Source of the DNA: Aphanothece sp. CMT-3BRIN-NPC111
Lineage (GTDB): Bacteria; Cyanobacteriota; Cyanobacteriia; Cyanobacteriales; JAHHGU01
Direction of reading: 5' to 3'
NCBI GenBank assembly: GCA_019359765.1
Contig: JAHHGU010000009.1
Span: 62,001-126,000 of the forward strand
Length of the DNA: 64,000 nt
Of the stretch, positions 8,241 through 17,863 are shown in pieces. Each line of letters begins with the position of its first letter. The stretch's first letter is position 1. The notes beneath the pieces are model-generated. The model was not told the DNA's origin, ran no database searches, and worked only from the letters and a program-made list of their open reading frames with translations. Both the position numbers and the translations under genes were made by a program.

Positions 8241-10478
8241 GTGAGACAGCCTCAAGAATTACATGGAATCTGGGTTGGAGGAGCGGCGATCGCACTTTTT
8301 GCTCAGCCAGTCTGGGCGGCGGCAACTCCAGTGACATCAGTGCGACTCAATCCTACCCAGAGTAGCCTTGAGGTCATCCTGGAGACTCAAGCAGGCGAGG
8401 CCAAAGGCTCGGACTCTGCTGTACGCCCTGAAGCTTTCACGGTTAGCCGTGGCAATGAATTGATCGCAGATCTGAGCGACACGCAGCTGCGGTTGAACAA
8501 GGGGAACAGTTTCCGTCAAGAAAACCCCATGCCGGGAATCGCTGCCGTTGCTGTAACTCAGCTGGATGACAACAAAATTCGGGTGAGCGTCAGTGGCGCA
8601 AATAGCCCACCAACTGGGCAGGTTCTCCGCACAGAAGGTAAGGCGATCGCCTTCAGCTTTAGCCCAGGAGCGGCAGATCAGCCAGCACTAGGTGATAAAG
8701 CTTCGCCAACAAGTGCGATCGCACCGGCTTTGGCTCCTATACGTACAGCCCAACTACCACAGGTGCCACCACAAAATTCTCCGATACCGCCGCCTCAAAC
8801 AACCCCAGCATCTCCAGGCGTTCTCGTTCCCAACCCTGACATCAGGATTGATGGCAATCCCATTCCCCCAGCTGGTGCGGTTCAACCTGGTGCAGCGGCA
8901 CCTCCCTTCTTGCCAAGGGCGGTGGCACCGCCAGTAGGTGATATTTCCGTTTCCAATATTAATGCCTCTGCGGGCAGCATCGATCTAGGTAGCACCACGC
9001 GCATACCCAGGCTGGTATTAAAAAATGCTCCTAGCAGAGAAGTTTTGGAGGTGCTTGCCCGTGCGGCTGGTCTCAACGTGGTGTTTTTTAGCGGCAGCGG
9101 AACCGGTGACCAAGGTGCTCCTGTAGACCCAAATGCTCCGGGAGGCCAAACTACTCAGGGAGGACCGCTAATTTCTCTGAATGTAGAAGACGAATCTGTT
9201 CAAGATGTCTTTAACAACGTCATCCAGCTTTCTGGGCTACAGGCAAATCGAATTGGGCGCACGATTTTCGTAGGTTCCCAGCTGCCGGAAAGCGCCCGCA
9301 ATATCATCTCTCGTAGCTTCCGCCTCAACCAAGTTCCAGCTGGGCAAGCAGTTGGTTTTCTGGTTAGTCAGGGAGCAGAGCGACAGCAGGTTACAACTCA
9401 GACGACTCTCACCGTTGTCGGCGAGGGACCTGCGGCTCAAAGAATTACCAACACGACAACAGCGGTTTCCAGAATCGCCGCAGCGGATATTACGCCGCCA
9501 GTACAAGCGCCAGGGCTGCCACCAGGACAGCCAAGAATAGCACCCCTATTACTCAGGGGGTTATTAGTAAGTCCTGATGAGCGTCTCAACGCCGTCACCT
9601 TGGTTGGCGAACCTCGTCAGGTTGAGGTTGCTTCAGCTTTATTGACTCAGTTAGACTTGCGGCGTCGCCAAGTGGCAATCAACGTCAAGATCCTTGATGT
9701 CAATCTATCGAACACCGATCAATTTAACAGCAGCTTATCCTTTGGCATCGGGAACAGCTTCTTTAACTTTACCCCAGCAACTCCCGGAGGAATTAGCGGT
9801 ATAAATTTGGGCGGTGGAATTCCAGCCGGCTCTAGCTCCGCATTTCAACTCCAATTGCAGGCTGCCATTACCAATGGCAACGCCAAAATTTTGACTGACC
9901 CAACTCTAGTGGTACAAGAGAGTCAAACGGCTACAGTCAACCTCACTCAGGATGTCTTTGGAGGGTTTACTACCAGGACAGTAACTGATCCCACTACTAA
10001 CCTAACGAGTCAAGTTGTGGAACCGATCATTAATGAGGCAGGCTTAACCCTGAATGTCCAGGTAAATCAAATTGACGACAACGGCTTTGTGACGCTAGCT
10101 GTGAATCCGACTATCTCTTCACCTTCAGGTTCTGTAAGCACTGCCCAAGGTGCTATTGGGCTTATACAACGGCGGGAACTGGCATCTGGACAAATTCGCC
10201 TCCGAGACGGTCAGACGCTAATCATCTCAGGCATAATTCAGGAATCAGACCAGTCAACCGTAACTAAGGTTCCCATTTTAGGTGATATTCCCCTACTAGG
10301 TGCTCTCTTTAGACGCACTAACCGGTCGAATCAGCGTAATGAGGTGGTTGTATTACTGACACCTCAGATTATTGATGACTCCGCTCCTTCCTCCTTTGGC
10401 TACACCTACACGCCAGGGTCAGATGCGCGCCAACTCCTGCAAAGGCAAGGATTTCCTACTCAAGGTGGGAACAGGTAG
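8241..10478 (+). CDS. pilQ: Type IV pilus secretin PilQ
   Basis: The secretin forms the outer-membrane pore for the pilus. I place the start at GTG 8241, preceded by GAGGAG at 8229-8234; the frame also runs back to TTG 8217. The 745-residue product has a signal peptide ending near PVWAAA, an N-terminal AMIN domain (TPVTSVRLNPTQSSLEVILE) that binds peptidoglycan, a Pro-rich linker, secretin N1-type domains, and the C-terminal secretin barrel with VPILGDIPLLGALFR, the hallmark secretin motif, and EVVVLLTPQII. It completes the pilMNOQ cluster; pilP is absent, as is usual in cyanobacteria. Confidence 0.95.
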   Translation: MRQPQELHGIWVGGAAIALFAQPVWAAATPVTSVRLNPTQSSLEVILETQAGEAKGSDSAVRPEAFTVSRGNELIADLSDTQLRLNKGNSFRQENPMPGIAAVAVTQLDDNKIRVSVSGANSPPTGQVLRTEGKAIAFSFSPGAADQPALGDKASPTSAIAPALAPIRTAQLPQVPPQNSPIPPPQTTPASPGVLVPNPDIRIDGNPIPPAGAVQPGAAAPPFLPRAVAPPVGDISVSNINASAGSIDLGSTTRIPRLVLKNAPSREVLEVLARAAGLNVVFFSGSGTGDQGAPVDPNAPGGQTTQGGPLISLNVEDESVQDVFNNVIQLSGLQANRIGRTIFVGSQLPESARNIISRSFRLNQVPAGQAVGFLVSQGAERQQVTTQTTLTVVGEGPAAQRITNTTTAVSRIAAADITPPVQAPGLPPGQPRIAPLLLRGLLVSPDERLNAVTLVGEPRQVEVASALLTQLDLRRRQVAINVKILDVNLSNTDQFNSSLSFGIGNSFFNFTPATPGGISGINLGGGIPAGSSSAFQLQLQAAITNGNAKILTDPTLVVQESQTATVNLTQDVFGGFTTRTVTDPTTNLTSQVVEPIINEAGLTLNVQVNQIDDNGFVTLAVNPTISSPSGSVSTAQGAIGLIQRRELASGQIRLRDGQTLIISGIIQESDQSTVTKVPILGDIPLLGALFRRTNRSNQRNEVVVLLTPQIIDDSAPSSFGYTYTPGSDARQLLQRQGFPTQGGNR

Positions 10479-10837
10479 CACAGTAGAGACGTTCCGCCGG
10501 AACGTCTCTATGATATTGGGGTGAGTTGGCGCGTCAACTCTACTTATATCTGGGTTCTAGTTGCTCGCCAGCCCAAAATATGACCTCTCGATAACGAGAT
10601 TATGCTGTTGCAGACAAACGCCAAAATACCCAAAAAGACTGAAATCCACATAAATTAAAGGTTTCACCGATCCATATCCGGCAAGCACACCTTAGAATAT
10701 TGCAGTGAAAGTTCGATCCGGCGAGAGTTTCAGCTATTTTTAGTTGAAATTACTTTTGTTGGGTCACGGCTAGATCTCTACGCGGAGATCGAGAAACCAA
10801 TTTTTCACTTGTTGTGTAAACGATAAGGAGATTCTCA
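10479..10837. other. Intergenic region upstream of HU
   Basis: The region starts with the palindrome at 10484-10510, then about 320 bases without a gene. The HU promoter must lie in the last 150 bases; no motif in it can be named with confidence. The ribosome binding site AAGGAG of HU is at about 10826. Confidence 0.4.
10484..10510. repeat. Perfect palindromic repeat after pilQ
   Basis: Arms of 13 bases (TAGAGACGTTCCG and its complement) surround one central C. The hairpin begins five bases after the pilQ stop, so it may act as terminator or mRNA 3' end. An almost identical palindrome with a central G lies at 56359-56387, so it is a dispersed element. Confidence 0.9.
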
Positions 10838-11119
10838 ATGAACAAGGGCGAATTAGTTGATAAGGTTGCTGAAAAGGCGAGTGTGACGAAGAAGCAGGCA
10901 GATGCGGTGTTAACTGCTGCTTTGGAATCGATCATGGAAGCTGTTTCCGGTGGCGACAAAGTTACTTTGGTGGGCTTCGGTTCCTTTGAATCACGGGAAC
11001 GCAAAGCCCGTGAGGGTCGCAATCCTAAAACTGGTGACAAGATGGAAATTCCAGCAACCAAAGTTCCGGCTTTTTCTGCTGGTAAGTTGTTCAAAGATAA
11101 AGTCGCGCCGGAAGAATAA
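10838..11119 (+). CDS. hup: HU family DNA-binding protein
   Basis: The 93-residue product is a complete nucleoid protein of the HU/IHF family. It starts MNKGELVDKVAEKASVTKKQ and contains the DNA-binding arm signature VGFGSFESRERKAREGRNP. The start ATG 10838 has AAGGAG about six bases upstream. It probably forms homodimers that bend DNA. It is monocistronic by spacing: the next gene has no Shine-Dalgarno-like site but begins only 26 bases downstream, so read-through is possible. Confidence 0.96.
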   Translation: MNKGELVDKVAEKASVTKKQADAVLTAALESIMEAVSGGDKVTLVGFGSFESRERKAREGRNPKTGDKMEIPATKVPAFSAGKLFKDKVAPEE

Positions 11120-11145
11120 AGGTTTATCTTAGGCGGAATTAATCC

Positions 11146-12222
11146 TTGAATCGGCCTGTACATGGGGGAAATTTAGTTTGGGCAGCTGCACTGGCAGGCT
11201 GTCCCGCTTCCCTCATTCTTGACTTTTCTGCGAGTATCAATCCGTTGGGGCCTCCCCCTACGGCTCTAGCAGCTATTCAAGCTCATCTAACGGCACTAGG
11301 AAGCTACCCTGACCCACATTACCAGCAGCTAAGAGCGGCTCTGGGTCAGGTACACCAACTTTCGCCGGAGTGGATTCTGCCCGGAAACGGCTCTGCGGAG
11401 TTGTTAACTTGGGCAGGCTGGGATTTGTCCGAGCTAGAGGTAACGTGGCTGATTACCCCAGCTTTTGGCGATTATTGGCGGGCACTCAGGGCATTTGGTG
11501 CCAATGTGCTTGAGTGTCCCCTTTCTGATTTAAAGTTTGGGATTTGGGATTTGGGATTGGTAATTGGAAGTCTAAAATCCTCGACTCCAAGTAGTCGTGG
11601 TCTCCTGCTGAATAATCCCCACAATCCAACGGGTCAAATCTTTTCCAGGGAGACGATTGTGCCTCTGTTGGAGCAATTTGCTCTAGTCGTCGTGGATGAA
11701 GCCTTTATGGACTTTATAACGCCCGATGAGGAGCAAAGTTTGATACGGTTGGTAACCCAATTTCCCAATTTGGTGATTTTGCGATCGCTCACCAAGTTCT
11801 ACAGCTTGCCGGGGCTACGACTCGGTTATGCGATCGCGCATCCAGATCGACTGCGACGCTGGCAAAAGTGGCGCGATCCCTGGCCGGTTAACACTTTAGC
11901 CGCTGCCGCCGGTGAGGCGGTGGTAAAGGATAAAGACTTTCAACAGCAAACTTGGAATTGGCTGGAACCAGCGAAGTCACAGCTGTTTGAGGGTTTGGCG
12001 CAGAAACCAGGGTTGCAACCATTACCCGGTGCCGCTAACTTTTTATTGGTTGAGTCAAAACAACCGAGTTCACAGGTACAAGAAAGACTTCTCCAGCATA
12101 GTCAGATTCTCATCCGCGACTGCCTGAGTTTTCCTCAACTGGGCGATCGCTATTTCCGGGTTGCAGTACGTTCTCATGCGGATAACCAGCGCCTACTGCA
12201 AGGTCTAGCCGAAATTCTCTAG
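11146..12222 (+). CDS. cobD: Threonine-phosphate decarboxylase-like aminotransferase (CobD/CobC)
   Basis: This PLP fold-type I enzyme of 358 residues resembles CobD/CobC, which makes the aminopropanol arm of cobalamin from threonine phosphate. Diagnostic are the N-terminal HGGN motif, DFSASINPLGPP, NNPHNPTGQIF, and RSLTKFYSLPGLRLGYA with the PLP lysine. The start TTG 11146 is forced, because an in-frame TAA ends at 11142 and any later start would remove the HGGN motif. A histidinol-phosphate aminotransferase is the main alternative, but the HGGN start favours the cobalamin enzyme. The flavoprotein gene follows after 20 bases. Confidence 0.85.
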   Translation: MNRPVHGGNLVWAAALAGCPASLILDFSASINPLGPPPTALAAIQAHLTALGSYPDPHYQQLRAALGQVHQLSPEWILPGNGSAELLTWAGWDLSELEVTWLITPAFGDYWRALRAFGANVLECPLSDLKFGIWDLGLVIGSLKSSTPSSRGLLLNNPHNPTGQIFSRETIVPLLEQFALVVVDEAFMDFITPDEEQSLIRLVTQFPNLVILRSLTKFYSLPGLRLGYAIAHPDRLRRWQKWRDPWPVNTLAAAAGEAVVKDKDFQQQTWNWLEPAKSQLFEGLAQKPGLQPLPGAANFLLVESKQPSSQVQERLLQHSQILIRDCLSFPQLGDRYFRVAVRSHADNQRLLQGLAEIL

Positions 12223-12242
12223 TCAGCACCAAAACAAGGAAT

Positions 12243-13721
12243 ATGGCAGTTGAATACGACCTCGTCGTCATTGGGGGCAGCACTGCTGGTATTTATGCCG
12301 CAGTTACCGCCGCTCGCCTCCAAGCCCGTGTCGCCCTAGTAGAACCACAACCGCAGCAGAAAAATTGGTTGGAGGCTGGGTTAATTCACGGCAACACTTT
12401 CGCCCAGCAATTTGGTGTTCCCTGGGAAACAGGGGAGCTGGGGGAGCAGAGGGATTTAAAACCTGCATCAACTACTTATGACCACACCCATCAACAAGTA
12501 GCATCAATTCAATTTGCACAAGCCTGGGAGTGGGCAAGTGAAGTCGTCTCTACCCTGGAAGAACAGCATTCCCCAGCTGTATTAGCGTCTTTGGGCGTCG
12601 ATGTGATTGCCGGGGAGGGTGAATTTTGCCGCCGCCCCCATCTAGCCTTTGTCGTCAAAAACCGACATTTACGCGCTCGCGCCTACCTAATTGCTACTGG
12701 CTCTCGTCAAGCGGTGACGGACATTGAAGGACTGCAAACCACCGGCTATCTCACGCCAAGAGATATTTGGCAGCAACCACACTGTGAAAACCTGCCCAGC
12801 AACTGCGTGGTGATTGGCGGTAATGCTGTTGGCACCGAACTGGCTCAGGCTCTGGCACGGCTAGGAGCCACTGTAACGCTCGTAGTTAGGGGTTCCCATA
12901 TCCTGCCTTTAGAAGACCCGGAGGCAGCGCATCTTGTTCAGGCTCAGCTGGAAGCCGAGGGCGTTTGCGTCCTTACCCAAACGGAAGTAACGCAAGTAAA
13001 ATCAATTGAAGGCAAGAAGTGGGTTTTGGCTGGCAACAAAGCCATTGAAGCGGATGAAATAATGGTTGCAGCTGGGCAGCAGCCGAATCTAGAAGCATTA
13101 AATTTGGAAGGCGTCGGGGTGAAGTGGAATCGGCGTGGTATTCAGGTGAACAAGAAACTGCAAACCACAAACCCCCGCATCTATGCTTGCGGGGACGTAA
13201 TCGGTGGGTATCAGTTTCCCCACATTGCCAATTACGAGGCTAGAATTGCTCTGAAGAATGCGTTATTTTTGCCTGTATTTAAAGTCAATTATCGGGGGAT
13301 TCCCTGGGCAATATTCTCCAATCCTATACTCACAAGGGTGGGGCTGACAGAAGCTCAAGCAAGACGCCGTTATGGTAAAGAGATATTGGTATTGCGGCAA
13401 TATTTTAAGACGGTGGGCAAAGCTTTGCTGCTTGGAGAAACAACTGGTTTGTGTAAAATTATTGTGCGTGGCAACGGGGAAATTTTAGGAGCAACAATAG
13501 TAGGGCCGGAAGCTGATGAGTTGATTCATGCGATCGCACTGGCTATACGGCAGAAGTTAAAGGTGGGCGCGATCGCAGATCTGCCTCATATTTCCCCCAC
13601 CCTCTCAGAAATTACCCACCAAGCCGCCGCTGAGTGGCATCACCAACGCCTCAGCAGCAATACCCGACTCAAAGACTTACTGGAAGGCTTCTTTAACCTG
13701 CGGCGATCGTGGTGTTCTTAA
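12243..13721 (+). CDS. Pyridine nucleotide-disulfide oxidoreductase homologue lacking redox cysteines
   Basis: The 492-residue protein has the full fold of the dihydrolipoamide dehydrogenase/mercuric reductase family: FAD-binding VVIGGSTAGIYAA at residues 8-20, NAD-binding VVIGGNAVGTELAQALARLG, the ACGDVIGG motif, and a C-terminal dimer domain. The CxxxxC active-site pair expected near residue 45 is absent; the segment reads NWLEAGLIHGNTFAQQ. The C-terminal HPT motif reads ISPTLSEI, so the catalytic His is apparently Ser. It is therefore an NAD(P)H-flavoprotein with other chemistry. Cyanobacterial homologues are often labelled mercuric reductase, which this sequence does not support. A degenerate copy of its 3' end lies at 19612. 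Confidence 0.85.
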   Translation: MAVEYDLVVIGGSTAGIYAAVTAARLQARVALVEPQPQQKNWLEAGLIHGNTFAQQFGVPWETGELGEQRDLKPASTTYDHTHQQVASIQFAQAWEWASEVVSTLEEQHSPAVLASLGVDVIAGEGEFCRRPHLAFVVKNRHLRARAYLIATGSRQAVTDIEGLQTTGYLTPRDIWQQPHCENLPSNCVVIGGNAVGTELAQALARLGATVTLVVRGSHILPLEDPEAAHLVQAQLEAEGVCVLTQTEVTQVKSIEGKKWVLAGNKAIEADEIMVAAGQQPNLEALNLEGVGVKWNRRGIQVNKKLQTTNPRIYACGDVIGGYQFPHIANYEARIALKNALFLPVFKVNYRGIPWAIFSNPILTRVGLTEAQARRRYGKEILVLRQYFKTVGKALLLGETTGLCKIIVRGNGEILGATIVGPEADELIHAIALAIRQKLKVGAIADLPHISPTLSEITHQAAAEWHHQRLSSNTRLKDLLEGFFNLRRSWCS

Positions 13722-13917
13722 GATAAACGCGAAAGGCTTATTTATAGCCAATTGCTCCAGTCATATTTTGACAACACCTGCCAGTATCTATTGCTACTCA
13801 GGCGCGTGTTAGTAGTGCAGTCTGGCTGGGTAATTTAATAGTAGGCACTGCTAATAACGAGAATGGCTCTCAGTTGGCACTGATGGCAAGCGATCGCCTT
13901 TTATTTGGTATGGCATT

Positions 13918-16533
13918 ATGATTAACCCCGCGTCCATCATTCCCCCGGATGAAGTAGAACGGCTAAAAGTCTTACGCCGCTATGAAATTCTCGATACCCC
14001 CCATGATGGAGCTTTTGACCGGATCACAGCCTTAGCTTCCCGATTTTTCAACGTCCCGATCGCAATTGTTAGCCTTGTTGACGAGGACAGGATTTGGTTT
14101 AAGTCTCATCACGGGTTAGAGGTACAACAGATTGGACGCGAGCCAGGATTATGCGCCAGTGCCATTTTGCAAGACGAAGTTTACACCGTTTTGGATGCCA
14201 AAGTAGACCCTCGCACATTAGCTAATCCTTTGGTAGCGGGAGACTTTGGACTGCGTTTCTATGCCGCCGCTCCATTGATTACAAAAGATAATTTCAAATT
14301 GGGAACTGTCTGTGTAATTGATAGCCAACCGCGTGAGATTACAGAAGCCGAAAAGGCAACATTGAGAGACTTCGCAGCAATTGTTATCAACGAACTAGAT
14401 TTGCGACTTGCCGCTAAAAAAGCTGTAGAGACAGAAGCAGCACTAAAAATGGCGGCAGAAGAAGCAAGCCGTGCCAAAAGTGAATTTCTAGCAGCAATGA
14501 GCCATGAGATTCGTACTCCTATGAATGGGGTAATAGGCATTACAGGACCATTGCTCAATACAGAGTTGACTTTCCAGCAGCGCAATTTTGTCGAAATAAT
14601 TCGTAGCAGTGGCGAAACCTTACTTACCCTCATTAACGACATTCTCGACTTCTCCAAAATTGAGTCCAAAATGATCGAGATGGAAGAACAACCCTTTAGC
14701 CTGCTAGCTTGCCTAGAGAGTGCCCTAGATGCGATCGCACTGACGGCGGCAGAAAAAGGCTTAGAGTTGGCTTACTTGCTAGAACCAGAAACCCCCAGCA
14801 CGATCGTAGGGGATGTTACCAGGCTGCGCCAAATTCTCGTGAATTTATTGAGTAACGCCGTCAAATTTACAGCAGAGGGCGAAGTTGTCGTATCGGTAAC
14901 AGCCCAGAAATTGGCAGATGGAAAAGAATTTACTTCCTCATCTCTCTCTAGTCCCTGTGCCAGTTACGAGATCCACTTTGCTGTCAAAGATACAGGAATT
15001 GGTATTCCCTCTGATCGAATGGATCGCTTGTTTAAGTCCTTTAGCCAGGTTGATTCTTATATCACTCGTCAATATGGCGGTACTGGATTGGGACTAGCTA
15101 TCAGCCAGCAACTGAGTGAATTAATGGGTGGTAAGATGTGGGTTGATAGTGTTGTTGGAGTTGGCTCTACATTTCATTTCACTATAGTTGTCCCAGCTGT
15201 TATCGAAACCTCTCCGCTTGAACTTAATCTTGCCCAGAGCGACTTGACTAGAAAACAACTTTTAATTGTAGATGATAATGCTACCAATCGCCAGATTTTG
15301 GCTTGGCAAGCCCAGTCTTGGGGAATGTATACGCACAGTTGTGCATCGGGTACTGAAGCTTTAAATCGGCTGCGTCAGGATCGGGGTTTTGACATAGCTA
15401 TTCTAGATATGCAAATGCCAGGAATGGATGGATTGAATCTGGCTAAAAAAATCCGCGCCTTACCTGGCTACCAGAAATTACCATTAGTAATGTTAACCTC
15501 CCTAGACAGCCTAGACTTTGGCAAAGAAGTAGAGGATATAAAATTTGCAGCTTGCCTGAACAAACCTGTTAAACAATCCCAAATATATAATGCCTTGAGC
15601 GGTATGTTGACTAGACAGCCAATTAAGGTGCAAGTAATTAGCAACCTAGTCTCTAGCCGAACCAACTCCACCCCAACTACACTTGCTCCCCATTTTGCAC
15701 AACAGCACCCCTTGCGAATTTTGGTAGCCGAGGATGATAGAGTGAATCAGCTAGTTGCCATGTCCCTACTGCAACAGCTTGGGTATCAAGCTAATGTGGC
15801 TGGCAATGGTGTGGAAGTGCTGGAAGCTCTGCACCGTCACCCCTATGATGTGGTGTTCATGGATGTGCATATGCCTATCATGGATGGATTGTCAGCCACT
15901 AAGCGCATTATTATTGAATCTTCTGGTAATTCACGTCCTCGAATTATTGCTATGACAGCTAATGCCATGCAAGGTGACAAAGAAAAGTGTCTCGAAGCGG
16001 GCATGGACGACTATATCAGCAAGCCCGTCAGAGAAGAAGAGCTAGTTAAAGCTTTGCTTAAATGTCAGCCGCAGAATGAGAACCATATCCCCCAAGAGCC
16101 TACTTTTTTAAGAGCAGAAGAGCCAGTAAAAAGAGAATATAATTCTACTTTATTCACGAACAACTCAAAAACTAGCAGTGCAATTGATTTTACAATACTG
16201 CAATCATTTTCTAAAACCGTAGGAAAAAATGCCTCTTCTATCGTGGCTCAGTTAATTACTTGCTATCTAGAAGATTCTCCTCAACTTTTACAAGAAATCA
16301 AGAAGGGGCTAATGCACAATGAGCTTACAGTTGTTAAACAGGCATCCCACAGCCTAAAATCAACTAGCGCTGCAATAGGTGCTACAAATCTTGCTCAACT
16401 ATCCAAAGAACTAGAAGCGCTTATTATTGCTGGAACAGTTCAAGATGCATTGGAAAAAGTGCAGCGAATTGAAGCCGAGTATGAAATGGTTAAAAGTGCT
16501 TTGCATAAGGAAAACCAATGGACTCAGGTATAA
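13918..16533 (+). CDS. Hybrid sensor histidine kinase (GAF-HisKA-HATPase-REC-REC-HPt)
   Basis: This 871-residue BarA-like kinase has no membrane segment. Domains in order: GAF (about 25-170, LVDEDRIWFKSHHGL), HisKA with His196 in AAMSHEIRTPMNG, HATPase with NLLSNAVKFTAEG and GGTGLGLAIS, receiver 1 with Asp497, receiver 2 with Asp649, and a C-terminal HPt domain with His811 in SHSLKSTSAAIG. All key residues are present, so a complete His-Asp-His relay sits in one chain. It overlaps the next gene by 16 bases, so that protein is the likely partner. The GAF ligand is unknown. Confidence 0.93.
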   Translation: MINPASIIPPDEVERLKVLRRYEILDTPHDGAFDRITALASRFFNVPIAIVSLVDEDRIWFKSHHGLEVQQIGREPGLCASAILQDEVYTVLDAKVDPRTLANPLVAGDFGLRFYAAAPLITKDNFKLGTVCVIDSQPREITEAEKATLRDFAAIVINELDLRLAAKKAVETEAALKMAAEEASRAKSEFLAAMSHEIRTPMNGVIGITGPLLNTELTFQQRNFVEIIRSSGETLLTLINDILDFSKIESKMIEMEEQPFSLLACLESALDAIALTAAEKGLELAYLLEPETPSTIVGDVTRLRQILVNLLSNAVKFTAEGEVVVSVTAQKLADGKEFTSSSLSSPCASYEIHFAVKDTGIGIPSDRMDRLFKSFSQVDSYITRQYGGTGLGLAISQQLSELMGGKMWVDSVVGVGSTFHFTIVVPAVIETSPLELNLAQSDLTRKQLLIVDDNATNRQILAWQAQSWGMYTHSCASGTEALNRLRQDRGFDIAILDMQMPGMDGLNLAKKIRALPGYQKLPLVMLTSLDSLDFGKEVEDIKFAACLNKPVKQSQIYNALSGMLTRQPIKVQVISNLVSSRTNSTPTTLAPHFAQQHPLRILVAEDDRVNQLVAMSLLQQLGYQANVAGNGVEVLEALHRHPYDVVFMDVHMPIMDGLSATKRIIIESSGNSRPRIIAMTANAMQGDKEKCLEAGMDDYISKPVREEELVKALLKCQPQNENHIPQEPTFLRAEEPVKREYNSTLFTNNSKTSSAIDFTILQSFSKTVGKNASSIVAQLITCYLEDSPQLLQEIKKGLMHNELTVVKQASHSLKSTSAAIGATNLAQLSKELEALIIAGTVQDALEKVQRIEAEYEMVKSALHKENQWTQV

Positions 16534-17699
16534 ATATAGTTTCAACCCAAAAATATTCTGCCTTAGTTCTGGTAGTCGATGATGACAGGTTATTGCGGAT
16601 GCAGCTAAGCTGCTTTATGAAAGAAGAAGGATACCAGGTAGTAGAAGCGGCTGACGGAGAGCAGGCACTAGCCGCTTACGCTCGCTTTAATCCAGATGTT
16701 ATCCTGTTGGATGGTCTAATGCCAGTGATGGATGGCTTTACTTGCTGTGCCAAATTGCAAACACTGCCTGGAGGCTCAAATACGCCCATATTAATGATTA
16801 CGGCTCTTGACGATGCTGAATCCGTCGCCCAAGCTTTTTCTACTGGTGCCACAGATTACATAACTAAGCCGATTCACTGGGAAGTACTACGTCAACGGGT
16901 GCGCCGTATCTTACAAGCTAGCTGGGCAATGGAAGAATTACGGCAGCAATCTTTGAAACAGCGGGAGGCCCTCGCCAAAGAAAGAGAACTCAGTGAACTT
17001 AAATCTCGCTTCATTTCTGTAGCCTCCCACGAGTTTCGCACCCCACTGACCACAATTATGAGTGCTGCTGAATGTTTAGAACATTACAGAAATAAATGGG
17101 CTGAAGATAAACAAATTGCTTATTTGCATCGTATCCAGTACAGCGTCAAACACATGACCGAATTGTTAAATGATGTGCTAACTTGTGCTAAAGCTAATGC
17201 GGAAAAAATCGAGTTTAATCCCGCCCCCATTGAGTTAGTAGAATTCTGCCATCAATTAACTGAGGAGATGCAACTAGGCGCTCATAATCAGCACCAAATT
17301 TTGTATATATGTTGCAGTGACTGTAGTGGGCAGCCGCTAGATTATGCTCATGCCTGTATGGACGAAAAGTTGCTTCGACACATTTTAAATAATTTACTTT
17401 CTAATGCAATTAAATATTCTCCTAAAGGTAGTACAATTTACTTTAAACTTGCTTGTGAAGAGGGAAAGGCTATTTTTTATATTCAAGACCAAGGTATAGG
17501 TATTCCCCCGGAAGACATTCCCCGACTATTTGAGAACTTTCACCGCAGCCAAAATGTTGGTACTATCCCAGGTACAGGTTTGGGGCTAGCAATTGTCAAA
17601 AACTCTGTGGATATTCACGGAGGACGTATCACCGTTTGTAGTGCAGTCGGAATGGGCACAACATTTAAAGTTGAACTGCCGTTAAATTACCAACTTTAA
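16518..17699 (+). CDS. Response regulator-histidine kinase (REC-HisKA-HATPase)
   Basis: The 393-residue protein starts with a receiver domain (LVVDDDRLLRMQLS, acceptor Asp65 in VILLDGLMPVMDGF) followed by a short coiled linker, a HisKA domain with His171 in VASHEFRTPLTT, and an HATPase domain with NNLLSNAIKYSP and GTGLGLAIVKN. The receiver could take phosphate from the HPt domain of the upstream hybrid kinase and set the kinase activity. Its ATG lies inside the upstream gene, 16 bases before that stop. No DNA-binding output domain is present, so the final target is encoded elsewhere. Confidence 0.92.
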   Translation: MDSGINIVSTQKYSALVLVVDDDRLLRMQLSCFMKEEGYQVVEAADGEQALAAYARFNPDVILLDGLMPVMDGFTCCAKLQTLPGGSNTPILMITALDDAESVAQAFSTGATDYITKPIHWEVLRQRVRRILQASWAMEELRQQSLKQREALAKERELSELKSRFISVASHEFRTPLTTIMSAAECLEHYRNKWAEDKQIAYLHRIQYSVKHMTELLNDVLTCAKANAEKIEFNPAPIELVEFCHQLTEEMQLGAHNQHQILYICCSDCSGQPLDYAHACMDEKLLRHILNNLLSNAIKYSPKGSTIYFKLACEEGKAIFYIQDQGIGIPPEDIPRLFENFHRSQNVGTIPGTGLGLAIVKNSVDIHGGRITVCSAVGMGTTFKVELPLNYQL

Positions 17700-17863
17700 T
17701 AAAAATAGATGTAGGCTGTGAGAATAGATTTGCAAACGCTAGGAACACCAATAATATTAAAAAAATTACTAGGAAAATTCGTATAAAATTACTTCCACCT
17801 TAAGTGTGAATTGAAGCCTTACTTTAGTACAATAAAAACATTTCCAGCAAAGTTAGACGTAAA

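Noticed and set aside
10700..10730. GTTCGATCC like a tRNA T-arm
   Set aside because: No matching acceptor stem, D-arm or anticodon arm can be drawn around it.
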